Of a stretch of DNA of 64,000 nt, positions 34,772 to 47,619 are shown in pieces (the stretch's first letter is position 1; every line of letters starts with the position of its first letter). The position numbers and the translations under genes are program-made. Source of the stretch: Henckelia pumila (taxonomy: Eukaryota; Streptophyta; Magnoliopsida; Lamiales; Gesneriaceae); the NCBI RefSeq assembly GCF_033568475.1, contig NC_133122.1:15132763-15196762 (forward strand), in the 5' to 3' direction. The notes under the pieces are model-generated. The model searched no databases. It had not been told where the DNA came from and saw only the letters and a program-made list of their open reading frames with translations.

Positions 34772-37700
34772 TCAATTACGATACCTGCTGCTGCGGTCCC
34801 TATCACGCTCTCGTTCCCGCCCATATTCTCTGTTTCGATCCCTTTCTCTGAGCCTGTCTCGTTCTCTACTTCTATGCCGAACCCTCTCCTCGTCACGCTC
34901 TCGCCCCCGCTCTCTACTTCTTTCTTTCCTGTCCCTTTCAGCAGTACCTGTCAATAACGTAACATTGTCATAACGTTCAATAAATCGACGATGTAACTCA
35001 TGCAACACAAATGCCTTTCCAGCGATTATGCTCTCTTCATTTGACCAAGTTAACTACTAAGCAAGTGCTTTATGGAAAATGAGTTCGCCTTATGTTGACT
35101 ATAAACATCATTCCTTCGTAGATCATCAGAGAAATTGTACCTCTAACCTCACAGCCAGATCAAAAAAATATAAAACTGAAATCTTAATACCAATTTCTAA
35201 AGACCACCAATTTCCCCGCAATAAAAAATCAGTTTGAGCCAAAAAGTTGCAAAAAATTCCAGGTCAATTCTCAGTAGACATGCGGTAATAAACACTAAGA
35301 TTGTAACCATAACAATAGCATCACCATCACTTGCAATGATGCAGTTTACGTATAGACTGTCTGGATGATCACCAGCATTTTGGTTTCTAAGTTGCTTGGC
35401 AGGAAGGAGTTTGTGGTAGCAAGTAAGCTTCGCCTGTGGCTGATATGATAGATTGAAGAAAGTGGAAATATGATGCAAACATTCCTTTATTATGATATTA
35501 ACCATTTTAAACATCTAAGGACATAACCAATTGATGAACTACAAAAACAACTGCTGGAGTAAATTTAAGCGAAGCAACCAGGGTACCAGGCATTTTTAAG
35601 GTGAAAATGAAGTTTTGCAGTTTTTTGGGGGTAAATTCAAAGTTTGCCTTGACCCAAAAGAATCCCATGTAAAGCACGCCAAGCGGTTTGTGCACATTCT
35701 GGAGCACTCCAATGGGTGATGCTCTGTCAAAGAGAAAATGGATGGATGGATGGATGGATGGATACAGTATCCCCCCTTCTTGCAGGACGGGGCATAATCA
35801 GACATCCAAATTTATTAGTCGGAGAAAAACAACAAACCGAGCCAGATGCTCTCCATTCAGAAAAATGTCATTCCCTAAAAAAAATATTCTCAACGAATGA
35901 AATCATTATAAAGAAGCAACTAGACATATTGAAATCTAAATAGATTTACAGTAATTCAAATGGCCTCCACCGGAAGTAACTTGCTACCCTAAGCTGTTTT
36001 GCTAGGTTAAAGATAATTATCTCCTCATTCCTTTCCCTTCAGCATTGTTTCAAATATTTTGTTCATAGGTCTTTAATCATTGTACCACTTACGGTATAGC
36101 AAAATGAAAAATGTAAGATGCCAACAAAAACATCCACATAACTTGGTGACATAAATCAAATTGTGTGCTTACGTAGGCCAGAAGAAATTGCAGAATAGAC
36201 ATGCACAATATTTGGTCAAGTCCATTTGTCTCACAAAACGTAACATTACGCACTGAAAAAAGATGTATTCAAATTAAATCAGAAGGGGACACAATTCACA
36301 GAATCATAAAGTACCTAGTTCTTCAACCTCCCATCCAGCACGTCCAACACCAGGAACTCCTAGAGCATTTTCAGTTTGTTGTGTTTTAGAACGGAACTTC
36401 TTTTTAAGATTTCCAAATTCATCGTACATCTCACCATCATCCTGATATCATGGAAAGCAATTTGATTAATAGCCTCGATCGCATACCCCTGCATATCTAG
36501 GAGAAAGTTTTCACTACCTCTTCGGCCTCTCGTCGGCGCCGTTTGGTCTCTTCTATTTCTTCCTCATCTAGTTCTTTGTAGCCTCCGCCACGCCCACCTC
36601 TAGAAGTGAATCAAAATATATTACCAAGATCAGCATTCTGCTAATATGTGAGGAAGAAGGTACAAACCCATCCAACTATACAGTCCTCTCCGACTCAAAA
36701 GATTTTACACATGATAATTTGAGGGAGGAAAAAAACAGAGCAATCAATTATATATTCATCTCTGTAACAAGATCATTCGACAAGAAATTTCAGAGTTTAC
36801 AGTTAAAAACCTATTGCTTCAATATCAGAAAGCCCATGTAGTGGTATAAAATTACAGAAGAACAAAAAGCAGACAGCCAAAAGGCTAAAAACATAATCCA
36901 TATACCTCACACCCCCCTCGCTGTGTCCAGGTTTGTTAGTGTTGCAGATGTTACATTTTAGGCGCTTTGCCCAATTAATGTTTCCACACCTGAGGAAAAC
37001 AGGCACAAAGTTAATACTTTCAGTGTGCAAGAAACATGCATGCCAACACAAAAAGCACAGAAAGAACCATCTTACTGAGAGAGTCAAAATTAGTTATTAG
37101 CCAAATCTTGCAGGCAATAATCCATTGCAGTACAAAATCTAACACTTGAATAATTCTCAACAACAACAGAATCGGCAATCTATATTAATGTCGAATAAAA
37201 AATATATGAATAAAAGAAAAGGAAATAACCAACAGCCATCACAAGATTTCTAATCCTCCTGATTTAATCCTCATAAAAAATATCATACCAAAAGTATTTC
37301 ACCGTTCTTCAGAAATTCCAATAAAAGATCCAAAGCAGGATGTCGATTGGGTTTCCACTAAGTCGGTTTCCAGTGACCTAAATATCAGAATGTGTGAAGA
37401 TAATCCTTATCCATTAACTGGTCACTGGTGGGATAAAATGCACAAGTAGTTAATGGCACATCCAGAAACGAGAAAATCCTGCCTATATTGAGAAATCTTG
37501 GTTGCTCAGGATGCAAAAATTGACATAACCAGTTATAAAGAAGGTATGTCGATTACTTTTTCTTGTATATTCTTTTCACTCCACGCAACACTTCTCAAGT
37601 GCACCACAAGCCCCATTTTTAATCACCAAATATCCAGCAAATACCAGAGTGTTGCATCAAATTTCCGAGGAGTATTTTGTCACTCTTAAATCTTAATGCA

Positions 37701-39090
37701 CGTCTCTTATATGCAGTGAAGAAACCAGATGTTCTTCACTATAAATTATAGAAATGTGCAAGGACAAATCTACACTCAGTGTCTCAACCTCAACTTTCAC
37801 TAACCAAGTTTAGAACATGGTTGGATAATACGTAGGACAAAACACAAACCAACTGCATCGATTGTCATTCCCTACTCGAGTGCGATATACTATAGTTCAT
37901 CCGTCATCGGAGAAATTCTACTTCTTCAGAATCAAACAAAATAAACCACTATGAGCACAGTAAAAGAAGATACACAAGTATTTGAACACGATAAAAGGAA
38001 AAGGATGTATTACATGGGGCAAGGCCAGTCATTTGGACCAAAAAGCCCTCCTCCAGTACCACCAACTGCATGATTCTGGCCTCCTAATTCTTGCCCATCT
38101 CGGCCCCTACCTCGACCACCTCCGGTGGCACCGCCGGAGGACGCTCCAGCAGGGCGTGCAGTTCCACAGCGGTTGCACGCACCTCGAAATGCAAAGTTTA
38201 CATTGCCACAACTGCTTCCACCAAAAATTATAAGAAGCTAGTAGCAGAATTCTACCTGAAATATGAAATATCACAGGGCTTAAAAGAGCAAGAAAGAGCC
38301 GCTCACCAATAATCACATCACAGACCTTGTATTCGTACATAGCCAGTCTCCATCTTGCTGCCACGCTTTACCTCTGCCTCTTCCACCCCCATCATTCAAA
38401 TCCTTAGCTGCTTCCTCAAGCTCAATGGGATCACTACCCTGAACTGAACCAGCTTGATTCCCAAGGTCATCTTTGTTCTTTGACTCTGCCAGAAAAACTC
38501 CAATTACAGCTCCATGGAAATCTTTGTTGTTAAACCATTCAACTGCAGCTGCGGCTGCATGTGGATCCTCATACGTGACTGTGGCATCACCTTTGGGCTC
38601 ATTTGTCACTTTATCATGGTACAACCATATCTTGGGACGTCCACTTCGTTTGTCTTTCTATAGAGCAAAAATACAGCCAACGAAACCAAAAGATTGAGAT
38701 CATATTAACAATCATGATAATCACAAGTGCAGACAAGAGCACATACCATTTTCAGGTCTACTAATATCAATTATCAAGTAACCACGAAATTGGCGTTTTG
38801 ATGGAGAAAGTCCTTAAAAATTTTAAAAAAAGAACAGAACAGAACAAAACCAACACATCACAGCATCAAACCTATTTTTTTAAATAAAAAAACACTTAAA
38901 ATTCCGAACTTAATAAGCTACTTTGCAAGCGATGTCCTGTATTGTAAACAATAGTAGATCAATAGGATACCTTGAGCAAGCCAATTGTACCAAAGTGCTC
39001 CGCCAACATATTCTCATCCGTCCCCGGGGGCAAATTACAAACGTAAACAACCGCGTTCATGGAGGCTCCTTTGCCAGAATATTTCGACAT
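34772..39090 (-). CDS. TAF15: TAF15-like TFIID subunit: RRM plus two RanBP2 zinc fingers
   Basis: A nuclear RNA- and single-strand-binding protein of the FUS/EWS/TAF15 family, associated with TFIID. Minus-strand coding exons: 39090-38971, 38657-38326, 38211-38014, 36989-36906, 36599-36518, 36441-36315, 34947-34772. All introns are GT-AG, giving 372 aa, similar to Arabidopsis AT1G50300. The RRM spans about residues 12-95 (VYVCNLPPGTDENMLAEHFG, then GDATVTYEDPHAAAAAVEWF). The first zinc finger is near 143-172 (GDWLCTNTSCGNVNFAFRG, CNRCGTARP) and the second near 211-240 (NDWPCPMCGNINWAKRLKC, CNICN), with a Gly-rich linker between. An acidic coiled segment (EEEIEETKRRRREAEED) and an Arg/Glu/Asp-rich tail follow. 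A long intron separates the last two exons. A non-coding 5' exon near 39390-39460 is likely. Confidence 0.94.
35739..35764. repeat. (ATGG)n microsatellite in the last TAF15 intron
   Basis: Six copies of a 4-bp unit (GATGGATGGATGGATGGATG and so on) lie in the intron between the last two coding exons of TAF15. Confidence 0.9.
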
Positions 39091-39500
39091 TTTACTCCAA
39101 TTTCATGAAGCACAGCAGCAAAAATAAACAGTGAATCCTGTATTCACCCCCTGGATTGCGGTAGCCAGCTAAACACAAGGTAGGAAATATAAAACTTGTA
39201 AAATTTCAAAAAAAGAAAGACCAAATAATCATAACCATTGATACGTATCGCTGGTGATCAGCGAAACAGTGAACCTACTGACAACGTCCAAGCACCATTT
39301 TCCCCAGCGACTCCGGACTGGTGGGTGATTAGGTTTAAAAGTAAAACAATTGAAATAAAAAAAAGTATAATGATACAAGTAGAACCTGATCTGTCCGGTG
39401 ATGCTCCGCCGCCGCCGTTGTACGCCGTCGAGAGACGATGGAGATTGTAATGGAAATTGACGGAAAGTTAGGGACGAACTCTAGGAGATAAATGACTCAT
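39091..39500 (-). promoter_or_regulatory. TAF15 5' UTR and proximal upstream region
   Basis: On the minus strand a GC-richer block at 39390-39460 (AACGGCGGCGGCGGAGC) is followed by a possible donor CAG/GTTCTA near 39386 and a possible acceptor TTTAG/CTGGC near 39165. That would make a 5' UTR intron. Placement is inferred only from splice signals. Confidence 0.4.
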
Positions 39501-40605
39501 AAATCTTGAGACGAGATGTAATTTAAAATGTTCATAGGAGGTTGTTCCCGTCATATATCGTGGATCGGCCCATCTAATATTGTTCAAGCCCAATAGAAAA
39601 TCCGTGCTGTTCAGACCATGACTAAATGGGCCCAGGTCATAATAATTTTGTAAAAGTTCTAGTATTCAAAGTTCAAGTATCTAAACAATCACACTCAGAC
39701 AGATATGTATATCATGAATGCAATACAGGTATTTGGAATTGGAATATGAATAATTTTGGGCCAGAAGTTGTTCATATGAATTGGGTCAATTATAAGCCCA
39801 AAAAATATTACAACTTTATGTACTAAATTATAAGGGGCTTGTCATTGGTAATTTGGTATGATATTTTAATGTAAGTGGCGTTTGGTTGGAAATTATTTTA
39901 TATATAAACTTGGGTTTACCAAAAAAAATATGTTAATAATAAATTTTATAATTTAACGTATCCTAATTTTATATGCATATATTGAGAAATATATATAAGA
40001 AATTTAATATCTATCTAATTTATAAATATAGATGTTTATTCTTAAAAAAATCCATATTAATTATGTGATTATATACACATGTATACTTTTGATATGGTGC
40101 TTAGTCACTATGAACATTTATATGAATACTGTTTATATGACGTAAGACTTTTATTTCTAATAGATGGATGTCACCTCAATTAGTGTTCATATAAATGGCA
40201 TCGATATTCATCGTATCAAAACTGTGTGGGTTAATGGCTTTTAAGTTTGGTGAAGTACTTAACAAAAGTTTGGTCATTATATGGAAAAAAATAATTAAAT
40301 TAATGGCAACTTTCTGACCAAGGAGTGTGTCGTACGTAATTCCAATTCCCTCCTTTGCATTAAGAAGGCTGTCATGTCAAAATTTGATCAACTTTTTGGT
40401 TTTCCCTCATTAACTTTAATATATATATATATATATATATAATTATGTTTTCTGTCTAATATATAAAGTCACTTGGCATAAGCACCACTTTAGCAAGGTC
40501 TCATCTCTCATGTCAGTTGTCACCCATAAAATATAAAATTTTAAAGTGATATATATATGTTCAATAATCTAAATTATGAGTTATATCTATCGATATAATT
40601 ACATT
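39501..40605. other. AT-rich intergenic stretch
   Basis: No gene is supported. A TA run lies at 40419-40441. Short frames here have no recognisable content. Confidence 0.55.
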
Positions 40606-40613
40606 TCTAAAAG

Positions 40614-41312
40614 TAGGGATGATCGCGGTGTAGTTTTGCAGTTTTTTAAAAAAATTTATATTGAATTCCTATTCGCTATCGGTTAATTTCTAGAAAAAAA
40701 ATCGCGATTTTATATGTAAAATTAGTATGGTGGTTTTCGGTCGGTTTGCGATTTTTTTTTAATGATCAAATAGAATTTAAAATGTTAAAGCATATATTAA
40801 AATTGATTTGAAAACAATAAAACTAAAATGTCTTAAATATAAAATATAGTTTAAATCATAGAAAATTAAAACTAACTAAAATAATAATCAAGGTTCAAAA
40901 TCAAGTTAATAATTGATTACAACAAGATATTTACAACAAAAATGACATTTTCACTATGATGTAATTTTTTTACTTTTAACAAAATATTCATTGCAAAAAT
41001 TAAAAATACTCTAATAAATACCAGAGTATGTTAAATATCATTTACTATTTACGAAAAATATGATTATTTTTTCAAGGACCAATGATTTCTTTAGTTGAAT
41101 TTTTGTACAAATAAATAACTCTGGGTCAATTACTATGACAAGCGGTTTGGTATGGTTTTTGACCAAAAAAAAAAAAATAGATGCACCATGTATACGGTGT
41201 GGTTTATGATTATTATTTTTAATAGCGATTTTTAGAAAAATGAAGAAAAACGATACGATGTAATTCGGTTTAAAAGATCCGGCAGTTAATAAAAAAAAAA
41301 TGATCATCCCTA
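40614..41312. mobile_element. hAT-like MITE with perfect 8-bp duplication
   Basis: The left end is TAGGGATGATCGCGGTG; the right end read inward is TAGGGATGATCA. TCTAAAAG flanks it exactly on both sides (40606-40613, 41313-41320). The element is 699 bp, AT-rich, and has no transposase. The exact duplication suggests a fairly recent insertion. Confidence 0.88.
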
Positions 41313-41320
41313 TCTAAAAG

Positions 41321-42963
41321 TACTTCATAGATCAATTTGACACGACACATTCGCAAATTGCTATATGTAGTCGAGTTTGGGAGTGAAGTCAAATCTTTAA
41401 TCAGCTCTTTGCTCAAAAATAGTTATTTAGTTTCGATTTCAAAACGAAATAGACAGCAAATTTATATGTTGGTTTATGGGTGACTCGAGACCTATCAAAT
41501 CAAAAAAACAGACTCTAAGAACACACTTGAATTCTGCTCAAGTTTGATGCTTTAAAACATAAATCGAATAACATTCGAATCACGATCCGATTCAAAAAAG
41601 CTCAAGACCTGAATTTGTTAGCTCATGTGGCCATAACTACTTGTTACACACTCGATGAAAATATTTAAATTTGAAGCATTCATAGTAAAATTTGAGAATA
41701 CAACAAACTCATGTAAGCAACTACCGCGTACATTCAATTTATGGGATGTATAATGAGTTGAGCCGACAGATGAGCCATTTGGCGCGCGTATTTTTTCACA
41801 CATATGGTCATGAGTTAGATTTATGGGACGTATATCTTCACACATTAATTAATTAAGTACCATGAAATTATAAATAATATTATTATTTCGGTGGATAAAT
41901 TATAATTGATTTCAAAATATAAAAAAAAAAATCTGTATAATATAATATATGATATTGTATTTGTACGCAATGCATATTGAATCAAATAATAAAGTATAAG
42001 TTAATTAGCTTAATAAACGGCTCGAACCCGAAAATTCATGCATGAATGTTAGCCTAATTTTGTTTTAAATCCATTCAAAAACAATTTATATATATATATA
42101 TATAATTTTGTTATATTATTCACCCACCGCGCTCATCCAATGTTTTCACCATTGAAGTGACTCTCACCTATTGAATTGATGAATTAAATATCTAATAGCT
42201 GAGTGCCACCTTAATGATGGACACAGAGATGAGCACGGCTGATGGACAACATAACAAATTGAAGGGTGGTGTACACCAAAAAAAAATTGCTGAGATTAAT
42301 GTAGTATTTACAATTGTCTATCAATTTTATTTAATATTTAAGTATGTACAAGTACACGGAAACACACACATATAAATTATATATACCAATATTGCTTTTA
42401 ATCACATGGCCGCGTAGAGGAAAAGATGCCTATTTAATTTGAAACCCAAAAAGCATAAAACGGCAGCCCTTTTGAGTAGATAGATAATGCCACAGATTAC
42501 TTTTAAAGGTTCTTTATGTTTTAGTGCTTTACTTTAACCAAAAGAAAAGTAAATTAATGGCCTCCTAATTCTCTATTATCTGATTAATTATCTATAATTT
42601 CTCCATTAATTTACTGATATAATTTTGAAGGTTAATGTTAATTAATCAGTCAAAAAGGGGGACAGATGCATCACCCTCCTTTTATTTATTAATTTATTGT
42701 ACCACCTAGAGTGATGGTAGGATAGAAGCTCAAAAGAATCCAATTCAACTTATAATAACATTAATATAGAAGCCCGAGTGTGTAATTGATTTTGTGGAAT
42801 ACAGATAATATGATATGGTCAAGTCAATTTGCTTACTGAGGTATATAGAGGTAATGTTGATATTTGAGAAATGATCTTTTATAATGTGGTACCACATTTC
42901 AAATATTATACTCTATATGGTGAACGTATTAAATTATATTACACACACATAGACACATATATT

Positions 42964-43011
<48 letters not shown>

Positions 43012-43012
43012 T
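41321..43012. other. AT-rich intergenic stretch with TA runs
   Basis: TA runs lie at about 42087-42104 and 42975-43008. Between 42110 and 42250 there is weak fold-back-like sequence (ACCCACCGCGCTCATCC against GATGAGCACGGCTGATGG). No gene is seen. Confidence 0.5.
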
Positions 43013-43150
43013 AATTTGATCTCCTGGACAATCATCATGAGCAGCTGCATGAGCATCGGTTGACGTGACATTTTATACATCCAATAAGTGAATGACATGT
43101 CAGCTGGTGCTCATGCAGTTGTCTACGGTGATTGTCTAGGAAATCAAAAC
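43013..43150. mobile_element. Fold-back MITE next to a (TA)n run
   Basis: The left arm TGATCTCCTGGACAATC pairs with the right arm GATTGTCTAGGAAATCA. AGCTGCATGAGCATCGG pairs loosely with the region around GTGCTCATGCAGTT. The flanks TATATAGTTT and AAACTATATA extend the symmetry into the TA run. Confidence 0.7.
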
Positions 43151-43408
43151 TATATATATATGTATGTATTTTCTTTTTCGTTCAAACACTTCTTTATTCA
43201 AGTCTAACCGTAAACTTTGCATTCAAATTATTTGGTGCTCTTTGTATGTCTTTTTAGGCTATCAAAGAAGGGAGAAGTAAGCTTTTTGACTGGAATATAT
43301 ACACATGCTATACTCTATATATATGAAGATCGTATACGCTTGAAATTCAGCACCCTTACTTATGAATACATTTGTTTGCATTTAGTATCTATCTGTTAAT
43401 TAAAGTTG
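43151..43408. other. Short spacer before the Tat-like element
   Basis: No gene, repeat or regulatory signal could be supported here. Confidence 0.5.
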
Positions 43409-43413
43409 ATACC

Positions 43414-43849
43414 AGATGTAGCAAAAAATTGATATTACCGATTGGAGAGAATGTGGGTAATTTATGGAGATTTGGATAGACGGATTAATACTCGAACTGT
43501 TTCAAAGACCGAACTTCGTGGGTTGTCACCTGCATCACAAAGCAAAGTGAGTGGCGCCGGGGATTGCACGGCGAAAACACTCCGACGCTCAAGTCAGTAT
43601 TTGCTCAATAAAAGTTTTAGAGAACTGGAGCATGTGACTATTAAGTGCGTACCTTAATAATGAGAGGAGTTGAGCTAGTTATAGATAGTCGGAGAGTTTC
43701 ATGGGCTTGAGCCTCTTATGGGCTTTTAGGAATTTATGGGATTTGATAAAGTGTCCAAATAAATATATCAGAGTAATATGGGACCCAGATGGATTGAGTC
43801 ATTGGGCTTGGGCCCCGAGAGAAAGTCAAATTGGGTATGTAACCCATCA
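43414..43849 (-). mobile_element. 3' LTR of the Tat-like element
   Basis: It starts on the minus strand with TGATGGGTTACATACCC, right after the tract GAGAGTGGGGGGCTTA. At its far end the terminal CA has mutated (the plus strand reads AGATGTAGC instead of TGATGTAGC). The sequence otherwise matches 53822-54258 closely. Confidence 0.88.
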
Positions 43850-44725
43850 TAAGCCCCCCACTCTCGGGCATGTCACGTAGCGAAATGGCCGAGAGTAAGA
43901 ATTTCTGGAGTAGTCTGTCGGTAGACATGTAACATGAGTTTGATAGTCTGAGTACATAAGATAATAAAGTTGGGTACGTAACCCATCATAGGCCCCTACT
44001 CTTGGCGTGTCGCGCGCTCCGAGATGACCGAGAATAGAATTTTTTGAAATAATTTTTTGGAATAATTGTAGTAGGATTGTGTTGCAATTGAATTGCAGAT
44101 AGTAGGAAGCAAAGTCCTAGTTGAATAATGATTTTAGGATTGCAGTAATATTGTAGTGTAATTGAATAGGAATCAAAGTCCTGCCAGAATAATAATTGTA
44201 GAAACCCAGTAGAACTCTGGCTGGATTATCATTATAAATTGAACACCGTAGTGTTTTCATCACAATTTACTAACTCGGTTTTTGAAATTTTTTTTAATTG
44301 TAGTATTCCCGTGATCTAGCTAGTCCCAAAATAAGTAGATGGAATACAATCAACTTGTTCCACATGGCAGGTATTTATTACTTTCTCTTTATGTTGCTTT
44401 TAATATTGGTACTATATTAAAATAGTCTTTTTTTCTTTCCCCATCTATTCAACGTGTCTTCAAGATTGGTGTGTATGTATCTACACGTATATTTTTGTGT
44501 AAGTGTGTATCTATCTTCCCATCCCTCTCCATGGTTCTTCATCTCCTCCCCAGTCAACAGCCGAGTTGGCGGCGGCATTCGGGAGAAGCGGCGGCGTGCG
44601 GGAGAGGTGGCGGCGAGGTTTGGCGACAGTGGCTTATATTTCCCGGCGGGTTTGCTCTTCGAGTTGCAACCATGGATTTGTGTCCATGAACAATGAATGC
44701 ACCCAGATCTGAACTCGAAGGGGAA
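43850..44725. other. Tat internal region left of the CACTA insertion
   Basis: 43971-44035 repeats the LTR-start plus purine-tract sequence (GTAACCCATCATAGGCCCC) found at 43836-43862, so the boundary is duplicated about 140 bp inside. 44500-44710 is GC-rich (GGCGGCGGCATTCGGGAG) and looks gene-derived, but no product was recognised. Confidence 0.5.
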
Positions 44726-44739
44726 CACTACAACAAATA

Positions 44740-44965
44740 TGGTAATAGACAACACTCCAAAGACAACAGTTTTTGTCAAAAACCGTTGTAGTTTACTATT
44801 TAACAACGGTTTTCATGAAAACCGTTGTGTTTGAGTTTTTTTTTTAAAATTTACGACAACGGTTTCTGAGAAACCGTTGTCTTTGATGGCTGAAAGACAA
44901 CGGTTTTATAAAACGTTGTGGATGAGCGCGTTTTTAAGCATCTACGATAACGCTTTAATAAAAAT
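44740..44965. repeat. Left subterminal repeats of the CACTA element
   Basis: Repeated AACGGTTT/AAACCGTT pairs, for example ACAACGGTTTTCATGAAAAC at about 44802 and GACAACGGTTTCTGAGAAAC near 44853, form short hairpins. Such repeats are the transposase-binding type of subterminal region in En/Spm elements. Confidence 0.8.
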
Positions 44966-46480
44966 TGTTGTATTTGTTTTTTTAAAAATATATATATATA
45001 TATTTCCATATCACTCATTTTATTGTCTACTCTCTCTCTCATCGTTATCATCGTCCCTTCTCTCTGCAGTTTTCTTCTTTTTTTTTCTTCAACCAAAAAC
45101 ACCTCCTTTGATCGGCCATATCACCGTCGTCCGTACTCAAAATTTAGATCCAAGAGTGGATCCGGAAAGCTCACGACAAGGGCTATATTTTACTACCGAT
45201 TTTCACACTTTAATCGCAATCCTCATCAACCCATTTTCTACAGTCGTGCGATTTTGGCTCATTATTTTCCTACTCTGAAAGGCATCGTTTTGGTTTCTTG
45301 TGAAGGTTTTGGAACTCGTGATTGTTAGCGAATTGGCAGGGCAGTACGAGAATGAAAGAAGCTTGACGAAAAGTAAGATGTATTATGTGTATTTTAAGTT
45401 TATATTTATCATTCAATCGATTTTTTGTGGGTGGCATTTTGAGATCTGTGTGATTTAAGGATTTATTGTTTTGAGAACGCATTAGATGCATGTGTCATGG
45501 CTTGGCCTTATATTATATTTTACTTTAGCTGGGAGATGGTTATATGAATCAGAAATCACAAGTTGGATTGTGCCTTTTTTGGTAACATATGCTTCCATGT
45601 GATGGCAGTAGCAACTACTAGATGGGGTCTTTGTGCTTAGTACTTTTTTTTTTTGGGTGTTTGATGCATATTTTTGGTAATTAGAAAAATATCTTCAATT
45701 TTTTATTTAAGAGATACGTGTATGTGCATATTAAATGTTAATATATATCATATTTTCATATCTAATAAAATTTTCTATTAAGCATAAAATAAGTAAATAT
45801 GGGGTTAACAAAACAGAGTTCTCACTGCTGGGATGCTTCTCACTGCTGCTCATGTTTTGAATATAAAATAATAATAACAATTCACATTTTCATTTATTAG
45901 TATGATTTCTAGCTTTTTTTTATGATTTCTAGCTTTTTTTTTATTACAAAAATTGGATTTTAAACCAAAAATCTCGAGTCTTGATGTCACATCCATATGG
46001 CCAAGAAATCCTTGTTGAGGATTTCAGCCTTTTGTTTGTCAAAAAATCAAATTCCTTGGATACTTATTTTATTAACAAATCTTAGTATTTAGTGTCTTTT
46101 GTGTATACATATATTTTTAACGAGATTGTCATTAGTAGTTGGGCTACTTGAACGGTCACATTTATCATTGTTTTATTGATAACAAATTGTTTTTTAATTG
46201 AGTGTATAGATTATTAGGTGCACCTTATTGCTAGAAGACCTCGTTTTTTAATCAAATTGCTTTATGCATGTTTTTGTTTAGGGCAGTAACTAATTACAGA
46301 ATAAGTCAGAGTCAAGTTAAAGTTACAGAAAAAAATAAGAGTACGGGTGAGAGGACCCAGACAATGCTCAAGTATAATGCAAGTTGTGGACCTCAGGGGA
46401 TCCAATCTTGATTATTATTATTTTTTTCAAGTTACAGGTCATCTAATGAGAACGCAAATATGTAAGATTTCTTTGTGTGC
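44966..46480. other. CACTA interior, no gene identified
   Basis: 45010-45340 has a TCTCTCTCTC-rich stretch and a chance open frame without recognised domains. It could be a captured promoter and 5' end of a gene. 45400-46480 is AT-rich with a doubled TATGATTTCTAGCTTTTTTT near 45901-45940. Confidence 0.45.
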
Positions 46481-46614
46481 CAGATCGAGAATGAGTATGG
46501 ACCTTTGGAAAACAAGCTTGGTGCTGATGGCAGGGCATACTCTGATTGGGCGGCCAAAATGGATATGGAACTTGGTACTAGTGTTCCATGGGTCATGTGC
46601 AAGAAATATGATGC
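46481..46614 (+). pseudogene. Captured beta-galactosidase (GH35) exon fragment
   Basis: The reading [20 protein letters not shown], then [20 protein letters not shown], matches the core of plant GH35 beta-galactosidases. QIENEYG includes the catalytic acid/base region and PWVMC is a family hallmark. Only this piece is present. An AG acceptor-like CAG precedes it, and the frame continues downstream without further similarity. No start, signal peptide or rest of the enzyme (normally 700-900 aa) is seen. It lies inside the CACTA element, so capture is the likely origin. Confidence 0.8.
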
Positions 46615-46997
46615 CAAAAGACGTACATCAGAAAGTGGAGCAGCTCCATTTGCGTCTTCTATTCGTTCAAGATCTCGTTCGCATTCTCACCTACCCACTG
46701 TTTTCATTATTCTGGTATCTGGTATCTGTGATATGTCTTTTGGTTATCTACTAGATTTCGATTAGAAATAATTTTTTTCTTTATTTTTAGCTTTTGTTGT
46801 TAAATTGTAGCTTTGAATTTTGCTTGAGAGACGTTTTTCTGGTTAAAAGCAAGTGCCCATATATCTCTGCCAGTTTCTCACTTTTGTTTGTATTTGATGC
46901 TTCTTCTAATCATATATGTGCATAATTTTTCATTAGTTGATTGGGAGTTGGGGGGCCAGTTAGTTAACGAGATGCTCAAAACTCTCACAAAGTTCAT

Positions 46998-47243
46998 GTG
47001 TCTTTGTCTAGGTTCACATCCCAAAATATTGAACGAGATGGTCCTGAGTATTTACATTTTCCACTGTTTGCAGGGTCTCAATGCGAAGTACGGATGTACT
47101 TGTCTCCAAAATATCTCAACGGAACCCTTCCTGAATTAGCAAGGGTATCAGCAGATGGTGTTCTCATTTCACAGGTACAGGAAATGATGCCACATGCTCA
47201 CAAGATTTTGGGCATTTTTAAAGAAGCACATGACTTGGCTTGA
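46998..47243 (+). pseudogene. Unassigned exon-like segment in the CACTA element
   Basis: An open frame reads DGPEYLHFPLFAGSQCEVRM, then YLSPKYLNGTLPELARVSAD and GVLISQ, ending at TGA 47241-47243. TTGCAG at 47068-47073 and CACAG/GTACAG near 47175 look like splice sites. The composition is gene-like and unlike the AT-rich surroundings, but I do not recognise the protein. It is probably another captured exon. Confidence 0.45.
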
Positions 47244-47619
47244 CTCAATAACCATGTCTTACACTTGTGCCTGTGGGAGAAAGTCCTTCAGTATTCTCCT
47301 GGTGTTGCATTTCTTTTCCTCTTGTATGAATGAAATGGTGAGAGTAAGAATACAGTGCTTTCTATGGTTAAAACTGGGATTAAAAATGACATTTTCGGTT
47401 AAAATTTGTTATGTCAGGTTACACATGTTCCCAAAAAGGGTGATGTTCCTCCTAATTTTCTGCTTTATCCTAGGTCTTGTTCTCAAATTATCTACATAAA
47501 GTTTCTTCTTTGATGCTAGATACTGTTTTTCTATGGCTAAATTGTTGTTTACGGTTTCTCTACAGTTGAAAATTGAAACATTGCTTATTAATTGCTCATC
47601 TTCTTATATAAATTTCTAG

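Noticed and set aside
44877-45328. Overlapping frames of 101-133 codons at the left of the CACTA element
   Set aside because: Compositionally driven by CT-rich sequence, with no domain recognised. It may be a captured 5' UTR but is not supported as a CDS.
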